A stretch of DNA of 64,000 nt from Atopobium fossor DSM 15642 (GCF_000483125.1 NZ_AXXR01000003.1:248001-312000), one strand, 5' to 3'. Positions 7,475-16,333 are shown, numbered from the stretch's first letter. Numbers and translations are program-made. The notes: generated from the sequence alone by a model not told the origin.

Positions 7475-8665
7475 TTACTCAACGATGGTAGCTACACGAC
7501 CATCACCTACGGTGTGGCCACCCTCGCGGATAGCGAAGCGCAGGCCCTCCTCCATAGCGATGGGGTAAAGAAGCTCAGCGTTAATGGTGACGTGGTCGCC
7601 AGGCATAGCCATCTCTACGCCCTCGGGGAGCTCGATGGAACCGGTTACGTCAGTGGTGCGGAAGTAGAACTGAGGACGATAACCATTGAAGAATGGGGTG
7701 TGACGGCCGCCTTCTTCCTTGGTCAGTACGTAAATCTCACCGGTAAACTTCTTGTGAGGAGTTACAGAACCGGGCTTGCAGAGTACCTGACCGCGCTCGA
7801 TGTCCTCGCGCTTAATGCCGCGAAGCAACAGACCCACGTTGTCGCCAGCCTCGCAGAAGTCCATGGTCTTACGGAACATCTCGATGCCGGTGCAGACGGA
7901 GCTCTGGGTATCCTTGATACCAACAATCTCGACGGGCTCGTTCAGCTTGAGCTGACCGCGCTCTACACGACCAGTAGCAACGGTACCACGACCGGAAATG
8001 GTCATAACATCCTCGATAGCCATCAAGAAGGGCTTCTCGTTATCACGAGCGGGGGTGGGGATGTAAGCGTCTACCTGCTTCATGAGCTCTACTACAGAGT
8101 CAACCCACTTCTGCTCACCGTTAAGTGCACCAAGAGCGGAACCACGAACGATAGGCAGGTCATCACCGGGGAAGTCATACTCAGAGAGGAGGTCACGGGT
8201 CTCCATCTCTACGAGGTCGATAAGCTCCTCATCGTCAACCATGTCGCACTTGTTGAGGAATACGATGATGTAAGGTACACCTACCTGACGAGCCAAAAGG
8301 ATGTGCTCGCGGGTCTGAGCCATAGGACCATCGGTAGCAGCGATTACAAGAATGGCGCCGTCCATCTGTGCAGCACCGGAAATCATGTTCTTTACGTAGT
8401 CAGCGTGACCAGGGCAGTCTACGTGAGCGTAATGGCGCTCCCAAGTCTCGTACTCAACATGAGATACGGAAATGGTAATACCACGCTGACGCTCTTCGGG
8501 AGCCTTATCGATGTTCTCGAATGCGGTGTAGTCTGCATGGCAACCCTCGGTCTCGGAGAGAACCTTGGTGATTGCAGCGGTAAGAGTGGTCTTACCGTGG
8601 TCTACGTGACCAATGGTACCAATGTTTACGTGTGGCTTGGAACGATCAAACTTCTCCTTGGCCAT
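7475..8665 (-). CDS. tuf: elongation factor Tu
   Basis: 396-residue translation GTPase that delivers aminoacyl-tRNA to the ribosome. G1 GHVDHGKT, G3 DCPGHAD, G4 NKCD and the C-terminal [18 protein letters not shown] region are all intact. The start is the ATG of [16 protein letters not shown], 6 bases after GAGGAGG; a second ATG two codons earlier lies too close to that site. It follows tRNA-Met with a gap of about 90 bases, so it belongs to a tRNA-tuf operon like tufB of other bacteria. It is the only tuf copy in this window. Confidence 0.98.
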   Translation of the reverse strand: MAKEKFDRSKPHVNIGTIGHVDHGKTTLTAAITKVLSETEGCHADYTAFENIDKAPEERQRGITISVSHVEYETWERHYAHVDCPGHADYVKNMISGAAQMDGAILVIAATDGPMAQTREHILLARQVGVPYIIVFLNKCDMVDDEELIDLVEMETRDLLSEYDFPGDDLPIVRGSALGALNGEQKWVDSVVELMKQVDAYIPTPARDNEKPFLMAIEDVMTISGRGTVATGRVERGQLKLNEPVEIVGIKDTQSSVCTGIEMFRKTMDFCEAGDNVGLLLRGIKREDIERGQVLCKPGSVTPHKKFTGEIYVLTKEEGGRHTPFFNGYRPQFYFRTTDVTGSIELPEGVEMAMPGDHVTINAELLYPIAMEEGLRFAIREGGHTVGDGRVATIVE

Positions 8666-8757
8666 TGCCATCCTCCTCTTGGAACTAGCTTTGTGTGCTA
8701 TCCAACGAATAACTTGCTTATATATTCCAAACGGCCCTGGAGGGCCGCAAGAATTCA

Positions 8758-8834
8758 TGGTACCGGCGACTGGATTCGAACCAGTGACATCACGGGTATG
8801 AGCCGTGTGCTCTAACCAGCTGAGCTACGCCGGC
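8758..8834 (-). tRNA. trnM: tRNA-Met (anticodon CAT)
   Basis: 77-base cloverleaf on the minus strand, acceptor GCCGGCG/CGCCGGT with a terminal G-U pair, anticodon CAT and encoded CCA. From sequence alone it could be elongator Met or the Ile tRNA whose C34 is modified by TilS; it is not initiator-like by position, but this was not tested. Confidence 0.93.
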
Positions 8835-8854
8835 ATGGCGATTGCTTGAAAAGA

Positions 8855-8930
8855 TGGAGCCCGCGACCGGATTTGAACCGGTGACCTCTTCGTTACCAAC
8901 GAAGTGCTCTACCTACTGAGCTACACGGGC
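8855..8930 (-). tRNA. trnT: tRNA-Thr (anticodon GGT)
   Basis: 76-base cloverleaf on the minus strand, acceptor GCCCGTG/CGCGGGC, anticodon stem CTTCG/CGAAG with anticodon GGT, encoded CCA. Part of the Tyr-Thr-Met-tuf unit. Confidence 0.95.
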
Positions 8931-8931
8931 A

Positions 8932-9015
8932 TGGTGGGGATACCTGGACTCGAACCAGGGAACCCAGAGGGAGCGGATTTACAGTCCGCCGCAGTTGCCG
9001 CTGTGCCATATCCCC
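8932..9015 (-). tRNA. trnY: tRNA-Tyr (anticodon GTA)
   Basis: 84-base class II tRNA with a long variable arm, acceptor GGGGATA/TATCCCC, anticodon GTA and encoded CCA, on the minus strand. First tRNA after the candidate promoter. Confidence 0.95.
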
Positions 9016-9064
9016 ATATATTTTCAAGCGACTTGCTTGGTGATTTGCCTTGCAAGCGGAGGAA

Positions 9065-9093
9065 ATATTACGACCGTTTTGATGGGTTGTCAA
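9065..9093 (-). promoter_or_regulatory. candidate promoter of the tRNA-Tyr-Thr-Met-tuf operon
   Basis: On the minus strand a perfect TTGACA, a 17-bp spacer and TAATAT lie 50 bases upstream of tRNA-Tyr. Confidence 0.6.
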
Positions 9094-9169
9094 TACAAAC
9101 CACCCAGCCGGGCGTAGCCTTGTCACGTTTCCTGCACAATTGCAGCCAATCACGGCTTGTCGCGAGCAT

Positions 9170-9206
9170 AAAAACGGAGCCTTTAGTGACAATGCCAAAG
9201 GCTCCG
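9170..9206 (-). terminator. intrinsic terminator after tRNA-Thr(TGT)
   Basis: A perfect 10-bp stem (CGGAGCCTTT/AAAGGCTCCG, 12-base loop) is followed by TTTTTA on the minus strand just downstream of tRNA-Thr(TGT), so that tRNA is transcribed separately from the tuf unit. Confidence 0.8.
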
Positions 9207-9215
9207 AAAATTGCC

Positions 9216-9290
9216 TGGAGCTGGTGATAGGGATCGAACCTACAACAACTGGTTTACAAAACCAGGGCTCTACCATTGAGCTACACCAGC
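9216..9290 (-). tRNA. trnT: tRNA-Thr (anticodon TGT)
   Basis: 75-base cloverleaf on the minus strand, acceptor GCTGGTG/CACCAGC, anticodon stem CTGGT/ACCAG, anticodon TGT, encoded CCA. The order Thr(TGT)-Tyr-...-Thr(GGT)-...-tuf recalls the thrU-tyrU-glyT-thrT-tufB operon of enterobacteria. Confidence 0.95.
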
Positions 9291-9390
9291 ACATCAGTGC
9301 GCACAAACTGTGCGTGAGTAATAATAGCGTATCTTAAAGCATCTGGCGAGAAGAACTTCTATCTTTGTCGTTTATCTCTTCAATCTGACC

Positions 9391-9471
9391 ATTTTGGTTG
9401 ATTCCGATGTCGGAAACCGCCAATTTTGGTTGATTCCGATGTCGGAAACCGCCAATTTTGGTTGATTCCGA
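9391..9471. repeat. 32-bp palindromic tandem repeats, about 2.5 copies
   Basis: Two nearly identical copies (9391-9421 and 9422-9453) and a truncated third (9454-9471) repeat with a period of exactly 32 bp. Each full copy contains the perfect palindrome TTCCGATGTCGGAA flanked by GGTT and ACC. The third copy loses the right half of the palindrome and overlaps the -35 element of the downstream ATPase gene. There are no spacers between copies, so this is not a CRISPR array. Likely an operator array or a family-specific repeat. Confidence 0.9.
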
Positions 9472-9485
9472 AAGTTATGTATACT
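9458..9485 (+). promoter_or_regulatory. candidate promoter of the AAA_14/DUF4143 ATPase
   Basis: TTGGTT inside the third repeat copy, a 16-bp spacer and TATACT (9480-9485) lie 32 bases upstream of the ATG. The overlap with the repeats suggests repression by a protein binding them. Confidence 0.45.
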
Positions 9486-9517
9486 AAAGAACAAAAAACT
9501 GCGAACGGAAAGATTTC

Positions 9518-10843
9518 ATGCAAAGATACGCACTTGAGAAGCTTAAAACTTGGAATACCTCAAAAAATCGTAAACCTCTTATTATTAGGGGCGCACGACA
9601 GGTTGGAAAAACCTGGCTGGTAGAAGAATTTGCTCGACAGAGCTTTAAGCATTTTGCCTCTATCAACTTCCTCAATAATGAGATAGTTCAACAGTTTTTC
9701 TCAGGATCGTTAGAACCAAAACGCACGCTTGCCGCCTTGGGTGCCTACACGAATACAAATCTGCTTGATGGAGAAACACTTCTTTTTCTTGATGAGATTC
9801 AAGAATGTCCTCGTGCCATCACAGCTCTTAAAATGTTTTGTGAACAGACCCCCCAAATACCAGTTATTGCCGCAGGATCTTTATTAGGTGTAGCTCTCAA
9901 CAGAGACGACGCTACAAAAAGCATGAGTCGTATTTCATGGCCCGTTGGTAAAGTAGACTACCTTGACCTTTTTCCCATGACTTTCTCGGAGTTTCTTAGA
10001 GCCTTGGGCGATAACAGCTTGGCAGACCTGATTATTGAGAAGGACTATGAACTCATAAGCGCCATGGGAGAATCATTTGAAGATAGGCTTCGTAGTTATT
10101 TGTATGTTGGTGGCATGCCAGCTGCAGTACAGGCCTATATCTCCACAGGATTGTTGAGTGAAGCACGCCAAATCCAGGATGCACTCCTCATTGATTATGA
10201 ACATGACTTTTCAAAACATATTTCTTCACCACTTGAAGCAGAACATATTAGAGAAACATGGCGTTCGGTTCCTCTACAAATTGCCCGAGAAAACGGAAGT
10301 AAAAAATTTATTTACTCTCAAGTACGTCCTGGCGGCCGTGGACGAGATTATAAAGATGCCATCAGCTGGCTTGCAGATGCTGGCCTTGTAACAAAGGTTA
10401 ATAGAATTACAAGACCAGGAGTTCCTTTGTCTGCTTATACAGACCCTACCAGTTTTAAACTATATCTTCTTGATGTTGGTCTTTTGGGCGCAGCATTACA
10501 TCTTAATGAAAAGACTCTCTTTAGTGGAGACGCTCTGTTTACCCATGCAAAGGGTACTTATAGTGAACAATTTGTTTGTCAGCAACTTATAGCCTCAAAA
10601 AAATTACCTGCATATTGGTCAGCAGATGGAAAACAAAGCAAAAATGAAATCGATTTTATTTGCGAGCATAATGGAGAAGTCATCCCCTTGGAGGTAAAGG
10701 CCGGAATTAATGTTAAGAGCAAAAGTCTTGCACAATTTGCAAAGGAATTTTCTCTTTCTCATTGCATCCGTTTTTCTCTTGCTGGCTACGAAGAACAAGG
10801 CTGGATGAAAAACCTGCCTTTATATGCTGCGGAATCTTTATAG
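9518..10843 (+). CDS. AAA_14/DUF4143 family ATPase
   Basis: 441-residue ATP-binding protein of the AAA_14/DUF4143 type. Walker A is GARQVGKT (25-32) and Walker B LLFLDEIQ (88-95). The DUF4143 part follows (about 190-420), with the GGMPAAVQAYI segment typical of the family. Near the C-terminus Glu350, Asp379 and Glu392-x-Lys394 (LEVKAG) form a PD-(D/E)XK-like pattern, suggesting a nuclease-type fold. The cellular role of the family is not established. The start ATG has CGGAAAG upstream. It is the only plus-strand gene in this part, a single-gene unit between the tRNA cluster and the YacP operon, and has palindromic repeats over its promoter. It may be a horizontally acquired cassette; this is inference. 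Confidence 0.92.
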   Translation: MQRYALEKLKTWNTSKNRKPLIIRGARQVGKTWLVEEFARQSFKHFASINFLNNEIVQQFFSGSLEPKRTLAALGAYTNTNLLDGETLLFLDEIQECPRAITALKMFCEQTPQIPVIAAGSLLGVALNRDDATKSMSRISWPVGKVDYLDLFPMTFSEFLRALGDNSLADLIIEKDYELISAMGESFEDRLRSYLYVGGMPAAVQAYISTGLLSEARQIQDALLIDYEHDFSKHISSPLEAEHIRETWRSVPLQIARENGSKKFIYSQVRPGGRGRDYKDAISWLADAGLVTKVNRITRPGVPLSAYTDPTSFKLYLLDVGLLGAALHLNEKTLFSGDALFTHAKGTYSEQFVCQQLIASKKLPAYWSADGKQSKNEIDFICEHNGEVIPLEVKAGINVKSKSLAQFAKEFSLSHCIRFSLAGYEEQGWMKNLPLYAAESL

Positions 10844-10896
10844 CTGCTTCTCGTCGTATTTTTGCTGCCACAGCCTTTGCATATGAGTGAAAAACC

Positions 10897-11442
10897 TTAT
10901 TTACCCAACAGCTTATTGAGTTTCTCGATAGTAGATGCGTCTAGACGATCTGCAACAGTTAAACGCTTGCGACCTTGGTCTACCATGGTCTGTCGAGATT
11001 CCACCTCGCTTATTTGAACATCGCTAATAAGAGCCGTACTCGAAATGCGCGTAACAGGAATTCCACCAACAGTAGCCCTGATGGTGTTATCGGAAGTTAC
11101 CACTGTTACGTCGCGCTCCTCCAAGCGGCATTGCGTTACCAGACGCTCAATAACACTATCTGCACTCTCACCCGTTTTAGAGAAGATAAGCTGCACTCCT
11201 GCACGCTTAAGATTGGGTCGGTCTGGACTTACATTGCCAGAACCGTCAAACACGATGACGGGAGTAAAACGGTGCTGAGCGTAGGCAGCAACATCCGATA
11301 TAAGCAGCTCACGTGCGCGATCAAAGGGATCTGCAGAAAGCGATTTTGTAGATGGTGTATCCATGAGACTGGTATAGCGAGGAGTTTTAAAGATGACGTT
11401 ATAACCATCCACCACAAGCAGCTCAAGAGGCTTTTTACTCAT
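10897..11442 (-). CDS. yacP: YacP-type NYN-domain ribonuclease-like protein
   Basis: 181-residue NYN (PIN-like) protein of the YacP/Rae1 family; Bacillus Rae1 cleaves mRNA on the ribosome. Acidic motifs are visible: VVDGYNVIF at the start, VIVFDGSGN in the middle, and TSDN, with a C-terminal helix-rich tail. The ATG at 11442 is preferred because AGGTGAGG lies 3-4 bases upstream of it; a GTG three codons earlier is possible. It overlaps the end of rlmB by 8 bases, the conserved rlmB-yacP order. Nuclease activity in this organism is inferred from family only. It is the last gene of the long clpC-disA-ispDF-cysS-rlmB series. Confidence 0.9.
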   Translation of the reverse strand: MSKKPLELLVVDGYNVIFKTPRYTSLMDTPSTKSLSADPFDRARELLISDVAAYAQHRFTPVIVFDGSGNVSPDRPNLKRAGVQLIFSKTGESADSVIERLVTQCRLEERDVTVVTSDNTIRATVGGIPVTRISSTALISDVQISEVESRQTMVDQGRKRLTVADRLDASTIEKLNKLLGK

Positions 11443-12448
11443 GCGCCTCACCTAAGGCAGCTTGCTTGCAGGTAACCTGACGCATCCATTCATAGCACAT
11501 GACTGTTGCAGCTTGAGCCACATTAAGAGACTCTACCGAACCACGTTGAGGCAATTTACAGCTAAAGTCACACTTCTTAAGCACCAACTGAGAAATGCCA
11601 TTACCTTCTGAACCCATAACAAGCGCAAGACGGCCATTCATGGGGGACTCCCAAACGTTTTGAGTAGCATGTTCCGTAGAGCCAACTACCCAAAAGCCCG
11701 CCTTTTTGAGCTCATCAAGCGCAGAAGCAAGATTAGAAACCTGAGCAATGGGCAGATGCAATACAGCACCTGCAGAAGTTTTATAGGCCGCAGTGCCCAC
11801 ACGAGCAGCACGAGCCTTTGCAATAACTACACCTGCAGCGCCAACAACTTCTGCACTGCGCACAATAGCGCCAAAGTTTCCTTCATCCGTTACGTGATCA
11901 AGCACGATGACAAGTTCGTTTTTGCTGGTAGCACGCTGAATAATGGTATTGAGTTCCGCATACTGAAATGGACGTGTGCGCAGCATAATACCCTGGTGCG
12001 CTCCGTGCGAAGACATGCTGTCAAGAATTGCGCGAGGCACCTCTTCCACAGAAATGCCAGCTGTATTAAGGCGATCTACCAGTTCTTTAAGAGAAGCATC
12101 AGCCGCACTATGAGCAGAAGTAGCACCAGACAGTACCAGTGCCTTTGCAATAGGAACACCGGTATCCAGTGCTTCTGTACAAGCGCGACGACCCTCGATA
12201 AGGTCATACAGTTGAGAGGTATCACGCACCGAGCCTCGAGCAGAGCGCTGAGGATGCCCTGCAGAACGTCGTACACCATTGGAATATTTGGTACGACGAC
12301 CGGAACGCTCATTACGATCAGAGCGACCTGTTGAAGATTTTGCATTACAACCGTTACCACGTGCGGAATTGCCAAAGCGCGAGTCTGGGCGAGCGCTGCC
12401 GCCAGCGCGGGAGGCGCTGGCGCGCTTGGACGAATTTGGTTTAGCCAC
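11435..12448 (-). CDS. rlmB: 23S rRNA (guanosine-2'-O-) methyltransferase RlmB, with basic N-terminal extension
   Basis: 337-residue SpoU-family (SPOUT) enzyme that methylates the ribose of a 23S rRNA guanosine. The substrate-binding domain starts near residue 80 (QLYDLIEGRRACTEAL). The trefoil-knot domain has its three motifs: DEGNFGAIVRSAE, ALVMGSEGNGIS and LPQRGSVESLNVAQAATVM. The usual family length is about 245, so the first ~75 residues are extra; they are rich in Ser, Arg, Gly and Asn and probably disordered. The start is a GTG that overlaps the cysS stop by 8 bases, with GGGG about 10 bases upstream. Function is certain by motif; the tail's role is unknown. Confidence 0.93.
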   Translation of the reverse strand: MAKPNSSKRASASRAGGSARPDSRFGNSARGNGCNAKSSTGRSDRNERSGRRTKYSNGVRRSAGHPQRSARGSVRDTSQLYDLIEGRRACTEALDTGVPIAKALVLSGATSAHSAADASLKELVDRLNTAGISVEEVPRAILDSMSSHGAHQGIMLRTRPFQYAELNTIIQRATSKNELVIVLDHVTDEGNFGAIVRSAEVVGAAGVVIAKARAARVGTAAYKTSAGAVLHLPIAQVSNLASALDELKKAGFWVVGSTEHATQNVWESPMNGRLALVMGSEGNGISQLVLKKCDFSCKLPQRGSVESLNVAQAATVMCYEWMRQVTCKQAALGEAHE

Positions 12449-13934
12449 GAACAGCACGCCCCTTTGTGGTGAGGCGTGGACCTGCAGCGGTGTCCTCGAT
12501 GGTGAGTCCAAGCTCGGCAATGGCATCGCGAATAGAGTCTGCAAGCGGCCAGTTTTTCTCGGCACGTGCCTGTTGACGAGCATCAAGAAGAGCTTGAGCG
12601 GCTTCTTCTGTAGACTCGCCAGCATAGTTTGCAAGCTTGGCAGACAGATCAATAAGCTGTGCAGGAAGCTCATTTTGAGTAGACGCAGAAAGATCAATAC
12701 CTAGGACAGCCAGTAGCTCTACCAGCATATTTGCAGCATCTGTTGCCACATAAGCAACAACATTGCCTGCATTTTGGTCAAGATAGGTATTGGCCGCAGT
12801 GGTAAGTGCAAAGATTGCAGCTAATCCACCAGCCGTGTTGAAGTCATCATCCATCTGCGCCACAAAGTCTGCCTTGGCCTGCGTGGTAGCTGCTACCAGC
12901 ACATTATCTGATTCCGCAAGTTCATGCGCAGGACTTGCAGAATTATTGGCCGCCCACATAAGGTTGCGTACGCAACCACTCAGGCGCTCAAGCGTGCCCA
13001 GGGTACCATCAAGGCGGCTAAACGAGAAGTCCAACGGAGCACGATAGTGTGTTTGGAGCATAAGCAAGCGTACAGCATGTGCGGGGTACTTATCCAACAC
13101 CTCTTTAAGCGTGTAAAAGTTACCCAAAGACTTGGACATCTTTTCTCCGTCTACGCGCAACATACCCGTATGCATCCACGTGTTTGCAAGTGCCGCATCC
13201 CAAGCGCACATAGCTTGAGCAGTCTCGTTCTCATGATGAGGAAATACCAGATCCTGGCCGCCACCATGAATATCAATGGGAGTACCTAGATAGCGATGAA
13301 TCATGGCACAGCACTCAGTATGCCAACCAGGACGTCCATCTCCCCAAGGGCTGGGCCAACTAGGCTCACCAGGTTTTGCAGCCTTCCACAAAGCAAAGTC
13401 AAAGGGGTTGCGTTTATCCTCGTTGACCTCTACACGCTCACCCGCACGCAACTGATCAAGGTCACGTCCAGAAAGAATGCCATAGTTTTTATCGGAATGA
13501 ACAGAAAAGTACACGTCACCATTGTTAGCTGCATAAGCATGTCCCTTATCGATAAGCGTAAGAATCATGTCCTGCATGGCTGTAATTTCCTGCGTTGCGC
13601 GAGGACGGATATCGGGGTCTGCCACGCCAAACTTACGCATAATATCGATAAATGCGTTGGAGTATTCTTCGGCCACTTCTGCAGAGCTACGGCCTTCTTC
13701 ATGAGCACGGTTAATAATCTTGTCGTCCACATCGGTAAGATTTTGAGCCATAGTAACGTCAAAACCCTTGTACTGCAGGTAGCGACGGATAACATCAAAA
13801 GATAAGAAGGTGCGTGCATTGCCAATATGGATTTGGTCATACACGGTTGGTCCACACACATACATACGGATTTTACCTGGTTCGATGGGCGTGAGCTCTT
13901 CTTTTTTATGGTGCTGGCTGTTATATACAAGCAT
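12441..13934 (-). CDS. cysS: cysteinyl-tRNA synthetase
   Basis: 497-residue class I aminoacyl-tRNA synthetase that charges tRNA-Cys. The zinc-binding Cys in MYVCGPTVYD, the HIGH-type motif IHIGNARTF, the second metal-binding region with TECCAMIHRYLG and HHENE, and the KMSKS motif (EKMSKSLGN) are all present; the C-terminal DALR-type helical domain completes it. ATG at 13934 has AAGGAG upstream. Neighbours ispF and rlmB match the cysS locus of many Gram-positive bacteria. Confidence 0.97.
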   Translation of the reverse strand: MLVYNSQHHKKEELTPIEPGKIRMYVCGPTVYDQIHIGNARTFLSFDVIRRYLQYKGFDVTMAQNLTDVDDKIINRAHEEGRSSAEVAEEYSNAFIDIMRKFGVADPDIRPRATQEITAMQDMILTLIDKGHAYAANNGDVYFSVHSDKNYGILSGRDLDQLRAGERVEVNEDKRNPFDFALWKAAKPGEPSWPSPWGDGRPGWHTECCAMIHRYLGTPIDIHGGGQDLVFPHHENETAQAMCAWDAALANTWMHTGMLRVDGEKMSKSLGNFYTLKEVLDKYPAHAVRLLMLQTHYRAPLDFSFSRLDGTLGTLERLSGCVRNLMWAANNSASPAHELAESDNVLVAATTQAKADFVAQMDDDFNTAGGLAAIFALTTAANTYLDQNAGNVVAYVATDAANMLVELLAVLGIDLSASTQNELPAQLIDLSAKLANYAGESTEEAAQALLDARQQARAEKNWPLADSIRDAIAELGLTIEDTAAGPRLTTKGRAVRG

Positions 13935-13982
13935 GACTTCTCCTTGGTTATGCTTATACGCTTTTTGCAAGCGTATGAGGTG

Positions 13983-14456
13983 TTACTTTTCCAAAAGTGC
14001 AACGGCCCATGCTGCAATGCCTTGTTCCTGTCCAACAAAACCGAGTTTCTCGGTAGTAGTAGATTTAATTCCTACGCAGTCTACAGAAACGCCCATGGCA
14101 GCGGCCAGGTTACATCGCATTTCCTCCCTATGCGATGCAAGTTTTGGTGCCTGAGCCGCAATAGTACAATCGCAGTCGAGCAATTCAAACCCATAAGAAC
14201 GCATGAGCTTTGCAACGTGACGCAATAGTTCAAGAGAATTAGCATCCTTATATGCCGGATCTGTATCTGGAAACAGCTTGCCCATATCTCCTTCGCGGAG
14301 CGCACCCAAAATGGCATCCGCCAATGCATGAGTAAGCACATCCGCGTCCGAGTGACCGAGAAGCCCTTTGGAGTGAGGAATGGTTACACCACCCAAAACA
14401 AGTTCGCGGTTGGGAACAAGTTTATGCACGTCATACCCATGTCCAATACGAAGCAC
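13983..14456 (-). CDS. ispF: 2-C-methyl-D-erythritol 2,4-cyclodiphosphate synthase
   Basis: 157-residue MEP-pathway enzyme making MEcPP from CDP-ME 2-phosphate in isoprenoid biosynthesis. The metal-binding GHGYDVH at the start and LLGHSDADVLTHALADAILGA are intact; the C-terminal GIKSTTTEKLGFVGQEQGIAA region is also standard. It starts at a GTG that shares one base with the ispD stop (TAGTG), so the two are translationally coupled. IspE, another MEP enzyme, is encoded at 26.3-27.2 kb. Confidence 0.97.
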   Translation of the reverse strand: MLRIGHGYDVHKLVPNRELVLGGVTIPHSKGLLGHSDADVLTHALADAILGALREGDMGKLFPDTDPAYKDANSLELLRHVAKLMRSYGFELLDCDCTIAAQAPKLASHREEMRCNLAAAMGVSVDCVGIKSTTTEKLGFVGQEQGIAAWAVALLEK

Positions 14457-15265
14457 TACAATTCACCACCTGTTGCAGCTTTGGCAAAACGATCAAGTAA
14501 AACAGCTTCCGCAAGAATAAGATCTTCGGGAACCGTCACCTTAAGGTTAGCAGCTGGCGTAGACACTACCTCCACACGGGCACCAAGATGCTCCATAAGC
14601 GAAGCGTCATCCGTCGCAACAATATGGTGAGTGCGTGCTTGTTTATGTGCTTTTAAAATAGCTTCTCGACCAAATACCTGTGGTGTTTGCGCATACCAAT
14701 AGGGTGATCGGTCAGGCGTTTGCACAACACAGCCCTTCTTAACAACTTTAAGGGTATCCGTTGCAGGATGAGCAAGCAGTGCACCATCTGCACCAGCACG
14801 TACACGCGCAATGGTATCTTCTATGCCCTCGGGCGTAATGAGGGGACGCGCAGAATCATGAATGGCCACGTATTTTGCCGTTTGTGGAGCACGTAGCAAG
14901 CCTGAATAGCAGGACTCTTGGCGCGTAGTACCCGAAGGAGCAAAATACACGGGTGTATGTAGGATGAGAATGTCCACCGTCTGAGAACGCATCTCATCCA
15001 TACGTTCTGTAGCACAAACAATAACAATAGAAGAGATGGAAGGTGCCTCATCAAAGGCTAAAAGGGACCAACTAATAAGAGGAAGGCCGCATAGGTCTAC
15101 AAACTGTTTACCACGAGGGTCTCCAAAGCGCACACCCGAACCACCGGCAGCAATAATAGCGCAGGTATCTGGCGTGATTTGAAATTCATCAAGTTCTTGA
15201 AGTTGGGCTTGTGCTGTGGGTGCAAATCCAGAGCTTGTAGCCGGCTTTTCCAACGTGCACTTCAC
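14456..15265 (-). CDS. ispD: 2-C-methyl-D-erythritol 4-phosphate cytidylyltransferase
   Basis: 269-residue MEP-pathway cytidylyltransferase (MEP + CTP to CDP-ME). The nucleotide-binding loop is AAGGSGVRFG with downstream PRGKQFVDL; IHDSARPLITPE is the family's central motif and ATDDASLMEHLG lies near the end. About 37 residues precede the conserved core, more than usual, and the assigned GTG start (6 bases after the disA stop) has only a distant GGAAGG. A shorter protein starting at an internal codon is possible. It overlaps ispF by one base. Confidence 0.95.
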   Translation of the reverse strand: MKCTLEKPATSSGFAPTAQAQLQELDEFQITPDTCAIIAAGGSGVRFGDPRGKQFVDLCGLPLISWSLLAFDEAPSISSIVIVCATERMDEMRSQTVDILILHTPVYFAPSGTTRQESCYSGLLRAPQTAKYVAIHDSARPLITPEGIEDTIARVRAGADGALLAHPATDTLKVVKKGCVVQTPDRSPYWYAQTPQVFGREAILKAHKQARTHHIVATDDASLMEHLGARVEVVSTPAANLKVTVPEDLILAEAVLLDRFAKAATGGEL

Positions 15266-15271
15266 GATAGA

Positions 15272-16333
15272 TTACTGCCTTCCATGCATCTTAAGAAGAC
15301 TATCTGCCAAAATGACTGAGTTACGAACGCCAATCTCGTCCAAGCGCTCGGGATTTTGCTGAATATCGTCAAGTAGCTCTTGCAAGGAACCATACTCATC
15401 CACAATTTTATCGGCCATACCCTCGCGCACAACAGAAATACGCGATAAGGTACGCAAGCCCAGCGGAACCATAACACTGTCCTCTTTACGGTCCTCATAG
15501 CCCAATACATAGGCAATATTTTTGATATCCAGCTCGTTTTTGGCTGCCAAAGACTGGAATTGTTCACGGATTTTGTGGGCTTGTTCTACGGTAGAACTGC
15601 TCGCATAATCACGAATCATAAGGCTGTATTCGCTGTCCATGTCGCCCACAAGCTGCATGCGCTGCATCTCTACCGTGCGTCCCTCCACACCAAGCTGCGC
15701 AATAATGTCCTGCAAGTTTTGATCGGTAGCGCTGAGAAGCTCAAATTGGCTGTAAATACTAGCAATATCTCCAAGCGTTACATAGTTATCCAACTCGAGC
15801 GAAGTCAAACGCAAAAGACTGCGATCCAACAACTGACGCGTAGTTTGCAAGGTTGCCAACAACTGACTTACACGAGTCATGAGCTCGGCTACTGTACGAA
15901 TTTGATATGAACGACCATTCACGTAAATGTTAACTACTTGGCGACGCTCAGATACCGAGATAACCATTGCGTTGGTAAGCAAACTCATGCGTGCAGCGGT
16001 ACGATGACGCATACCCGTCTCGGTAGTAGGCAAAGAAGCGTCTGGATTAAGATGGAAATTTGCACGCATGATTTGCGTTAAATCACGGTCAATAACAATG
16101 GCGCCGTCCATCTTGGACAGCTCAAACAAACGATTAGCTGTAAAAGAAATATGGAGTGGGAAGCCATCATTACCAGCAGCAAGCACACGATCAGAATCCC
16201 CCACGCAAATAAGGGCACCCAAATTACCCGCAATAATCATGTCCAAGGCATGTCGCAATGCGGTTCCAGGGGCAGTAAGGCGAATTGCCTCGTCTAAGGA
16301 AGCAACAACTGAGCAGTCCGTAGGCATATCCAT
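15272..16333 (-). CDS. disA: DNA integrity scanning diadenylate cyclase DisA
   Basis: 353-residue protein that makes the second messenger cyclic di-AMP from two ATP. The N-terminal DAC domain has the catalytic DGAIV and RHRTA motifs; the coiled linker and the C-terminal helix-hairpin-helix DNA-binding domain (about 285-350) follow. The start ATG has AAAGGAG upstream. It lies between clpC and ispD as in Bacillus-type genomes, but radA, its usual partner, is absent from this position. No other diadenylate cyclase is seen in the window. Confidence 0.97.
   Translation of the reverse strand: MDMPTDCSVVASLDEAIRLTAPGTALRHALDMIIAGNLGALICVGDSDRVLAAGNDGFPLHISFTANRLFELSKMDGAIVIDRDLTQIMRANFHLNPDASLPTTETGMRHRTAARMSLLTNAMVISVSERRQVVNIYVNGRSYQIRTVAELMTRVSQLLATLQTTRQLLDRSLLRLTSLELDNYVTLGDIASIYSQFELLSATDQNLQDIIAQLGVEGRTVEMQRMQLVGDMDSEYSLMIRDYASSSTVEQAHKIREQFQSLAAKNELDIKNIAYVLGYEDRKEDSVMVPLGLRTLSRISVVREGMADKIVDEYGSLQELLDDIQQNPERLDEIGVRNSVILADSLLKMHGRQ

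Noticed and set aside
7436-8815. A 459-codon open frame on the plus strand opposite tuf
   Set aside because: It is the shadow of the highly biased EF-Tu gene and runs through tRNA-Met; it has no known domain and no ribosome binding site.
8758-9290. Protein-coding frames across the tRNA cluster
   Set aside because: They are chance frames through four clear tRNA cloverleafs.
9391-9471. Short CRISPR-like array
   Set aside because: The 32-bp units abut each other directly with no unique spacers, and no cas genes are nearby.
11435-12697. Longer rlmB frame starting at 12697
   Set aside because: The extra upstream part lies within cysS coding sequence and has no family resemblance; the GTG at 12448 explains the overlap.
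13935-13982. T-box riboswitch ahead of cysS
   Set aside because: The gap is only 48 bases, far too short for a T-box, and cysS appears cotranscribed with ispF.
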